In this document: one piece after another, positions 5,621-5,986 of the stretch | How the letters are laid out: the number at the start of each line of letters is the position of its first letter | Position numbering within the stretch: position 1 is the stretch's first letter | Assembly: GCA_937892025.1 (NCBI GenBank) | Contig: CALAVA010000370.1 | Coordinates: 1 to 5,986 of the forward strand | DNA length: 5,986 nt | Direction of reading: 5' to 3' | Origin: an uncultured Bacteroidales bacterium | Lineage (GTDB): Bacteria > Bacteroidota > Bacteroidia > Bacteroidales > WCHB1-69 | Position numbers and translations under genes: made by a program | The notes under the pieces: model-generated | The model's database searches: none | Told to the model about the DNA's origin: nothing | Seen by the model: the letters and a program-made list of their open reading frames with translations, nothing else

Positions 5621-5905
5621 TTATTTTATAGCTCTTGGATGAGCGTGTTTATATTCTTCTTTTAAATGTTCAATGGTTGTGTGCATATATACTTGCGTTG
5701 CGGCTAAAGAGGCATGTCCCAATAGTGCTTTAATTACATTAATATCTGCACCATTATTTACCAATAACATTGTCGTATTTAAATTATTTGCTTCTACTGC
5801 AAGTATTAAAGGCGTTTTTCCATCGTCTGTTAAAGGCTTATTTAAGTTATCGTCAAGCTTATTTATTTCAAGCTCAAATGACGCTATTATATCAATACAT
5901 CTCAT
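5621..5905 (-). CDS. Chimeric ORF: ankyrin-like N-terminus joined to XerC-type recombinase tail (broken xer gene)
   Basis: The 94-residue frame opens at ATG 5905, five codons after an in-frame TAA. Residues 50-94 (NNGADIN, VIKALLGHASLAATQVY, then EYKHAHPRA) are the C-terminus of a XerC/D-type tyrosine recombinase, with the late catalytic His64 (LGH) and nucleophile Tyr73. The N-terminal DNA-binding domain and the catalytic Arg, Lys and HxxR box are missing, so it cannot recombine DNA. In their place residues 1-56 look like ankyrin repeats: 'DDGKTPLILAVEANNLNTTMLLVNNGADIN' fits one full repeat, with part of an earlier one before it. NNGADIN suits both families, so the join lies there. A normal neighbour of hpf would be an intact recombinase of about 300 residues. 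Either a chimeric assembly or a real rearrangement explains this; I lean to assembly. Confidence 0.75.
   Translation of the reverse strand: MRCIDIIASFELEINKLDDNLNKPLTDDGKTPLILAVEANNLNTTMLLVNNGADINVIKALLGHASLAATQVYMHTTIEHLKEEYKHAHPRAIK
5738..5758 (-). other. Ankyrin/Xer junction (codons for NNGADIN)
   Basis: These 21 bases encode residues 50-56. Upstream residues fit only ankyrin repeats and downstream residues fit only XerC-type recombinases, while NNGADIN is typical of both (ankyrin '..LLxxGADIN', Xer 'HLLNNGADIN'). It is a natural crossover point for homologous joining or for a short-overlap assembly error. Confidence 0.55.
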
Positions 5906-5926
5906 AATTAATCTTGATTAGCTGCA

Positions 5927-5986
5927 TTACGTCTCGTAGGCGGCTTGGCGGCCACGCAGCACGGCGCTGGTGCCTTCGCCTATGCG
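5927..5986 (-). other. High-GC tail, possible end of an unrelated coding sequence (partial)
   Basis: The last 57 bases are about 72% GC, against roughly one third elsewhere. On the minus strand they give 19 open codons ending in TAA at 5929-5927 (RIGEGTSAVLRGRQAAYET), with 15 of 19 third positions G or C, as in high-GC genes. A plus-strand frame is also open, so strand and coding status are uncertain. I recognise no family. It may come from another genome joined at the contig end. Confidence 0.3.

Noticed and set aside
5085..5905. Integrase fragment beside a tRNA gene as an integrated element with attachment site
   Set aside because: The Xer tail belongs to the chromosomal xer-hpf pair common in Bacteroidota, and hpf lies between it and the tRNA. 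I found no repeat of the tRNA 3' end in the window.
5673..5921. 82-codon plus-strand ORF opposite the chimeric ORF
   Set aside because: The minus-strand frame contains an unmistakable Xer C-terminus; the plus-strand product is unlike any family I know.

Overview
The window is low-GC DNA (about one third GC by eye) from an anaerobic member of the Bacteroidota, most likely Bacteroidales. Three things support this: promoters of the Bacteroidota type (TAnnTTTG at -7 with TTG about 20 nt upstream), the XerC-type recombinase tail followed by hpf/raiA as is typical of this phylum, and an [FeFe] hydrogenase with a NuoE-type subunit, which points to fermentative anaerobic metabolism. I cannot name a genus.

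Layout, plus strand: (1) positions 1-227 hold the C-terminus of an [FeFe] hydrogenase catalytic subunit, followed after 29 nt by a 2Fe-2S NuoE/HydC-type subunit and a textbook terminator with a UUCG tetraloop. (2) A full-length clpB disaggregase follows, with its own terminator and a possible sigma-54-like promoter preceded by two copies of a 9-bp repeat. (3) A strong Bacteroidota promoter drives a 71-residue cysteine-rich lipoprotein. After a terminator comes a membrane protein that joins a MauE/DoxX-like region (CHC motif) to a periplasmic thioredoxin-like domain (CPYC). These two may form a small envelope redox unit.

Minus strand, reading leftwards from the right end: a short ORF whose C-terminal half is the tail of a XerC-type recombinase, then hpf (ribosome hibernation factor) and a terminator, then tRNA-Leu(UAG) with its own promoter and terminator.

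The right end is anomalous. The Xer tail lacks the catalytic core upstream. In its place, in frame, is an ankyrin-repeat-like segment, and the switch falls on the heptapeptide NNGADIN, which suits both families. About 25 nt beyond that ORF, base composition jumps to roughly 72% GC for the last 57 bases. A chimeric or misassembled contig end is the simplest reading, with genuine gene rearrangement as the alternative. Apart from this junction and the possible lipoprotein/redox pair, the window is ordinary housekeeping sequence, and I see no convincing new system.
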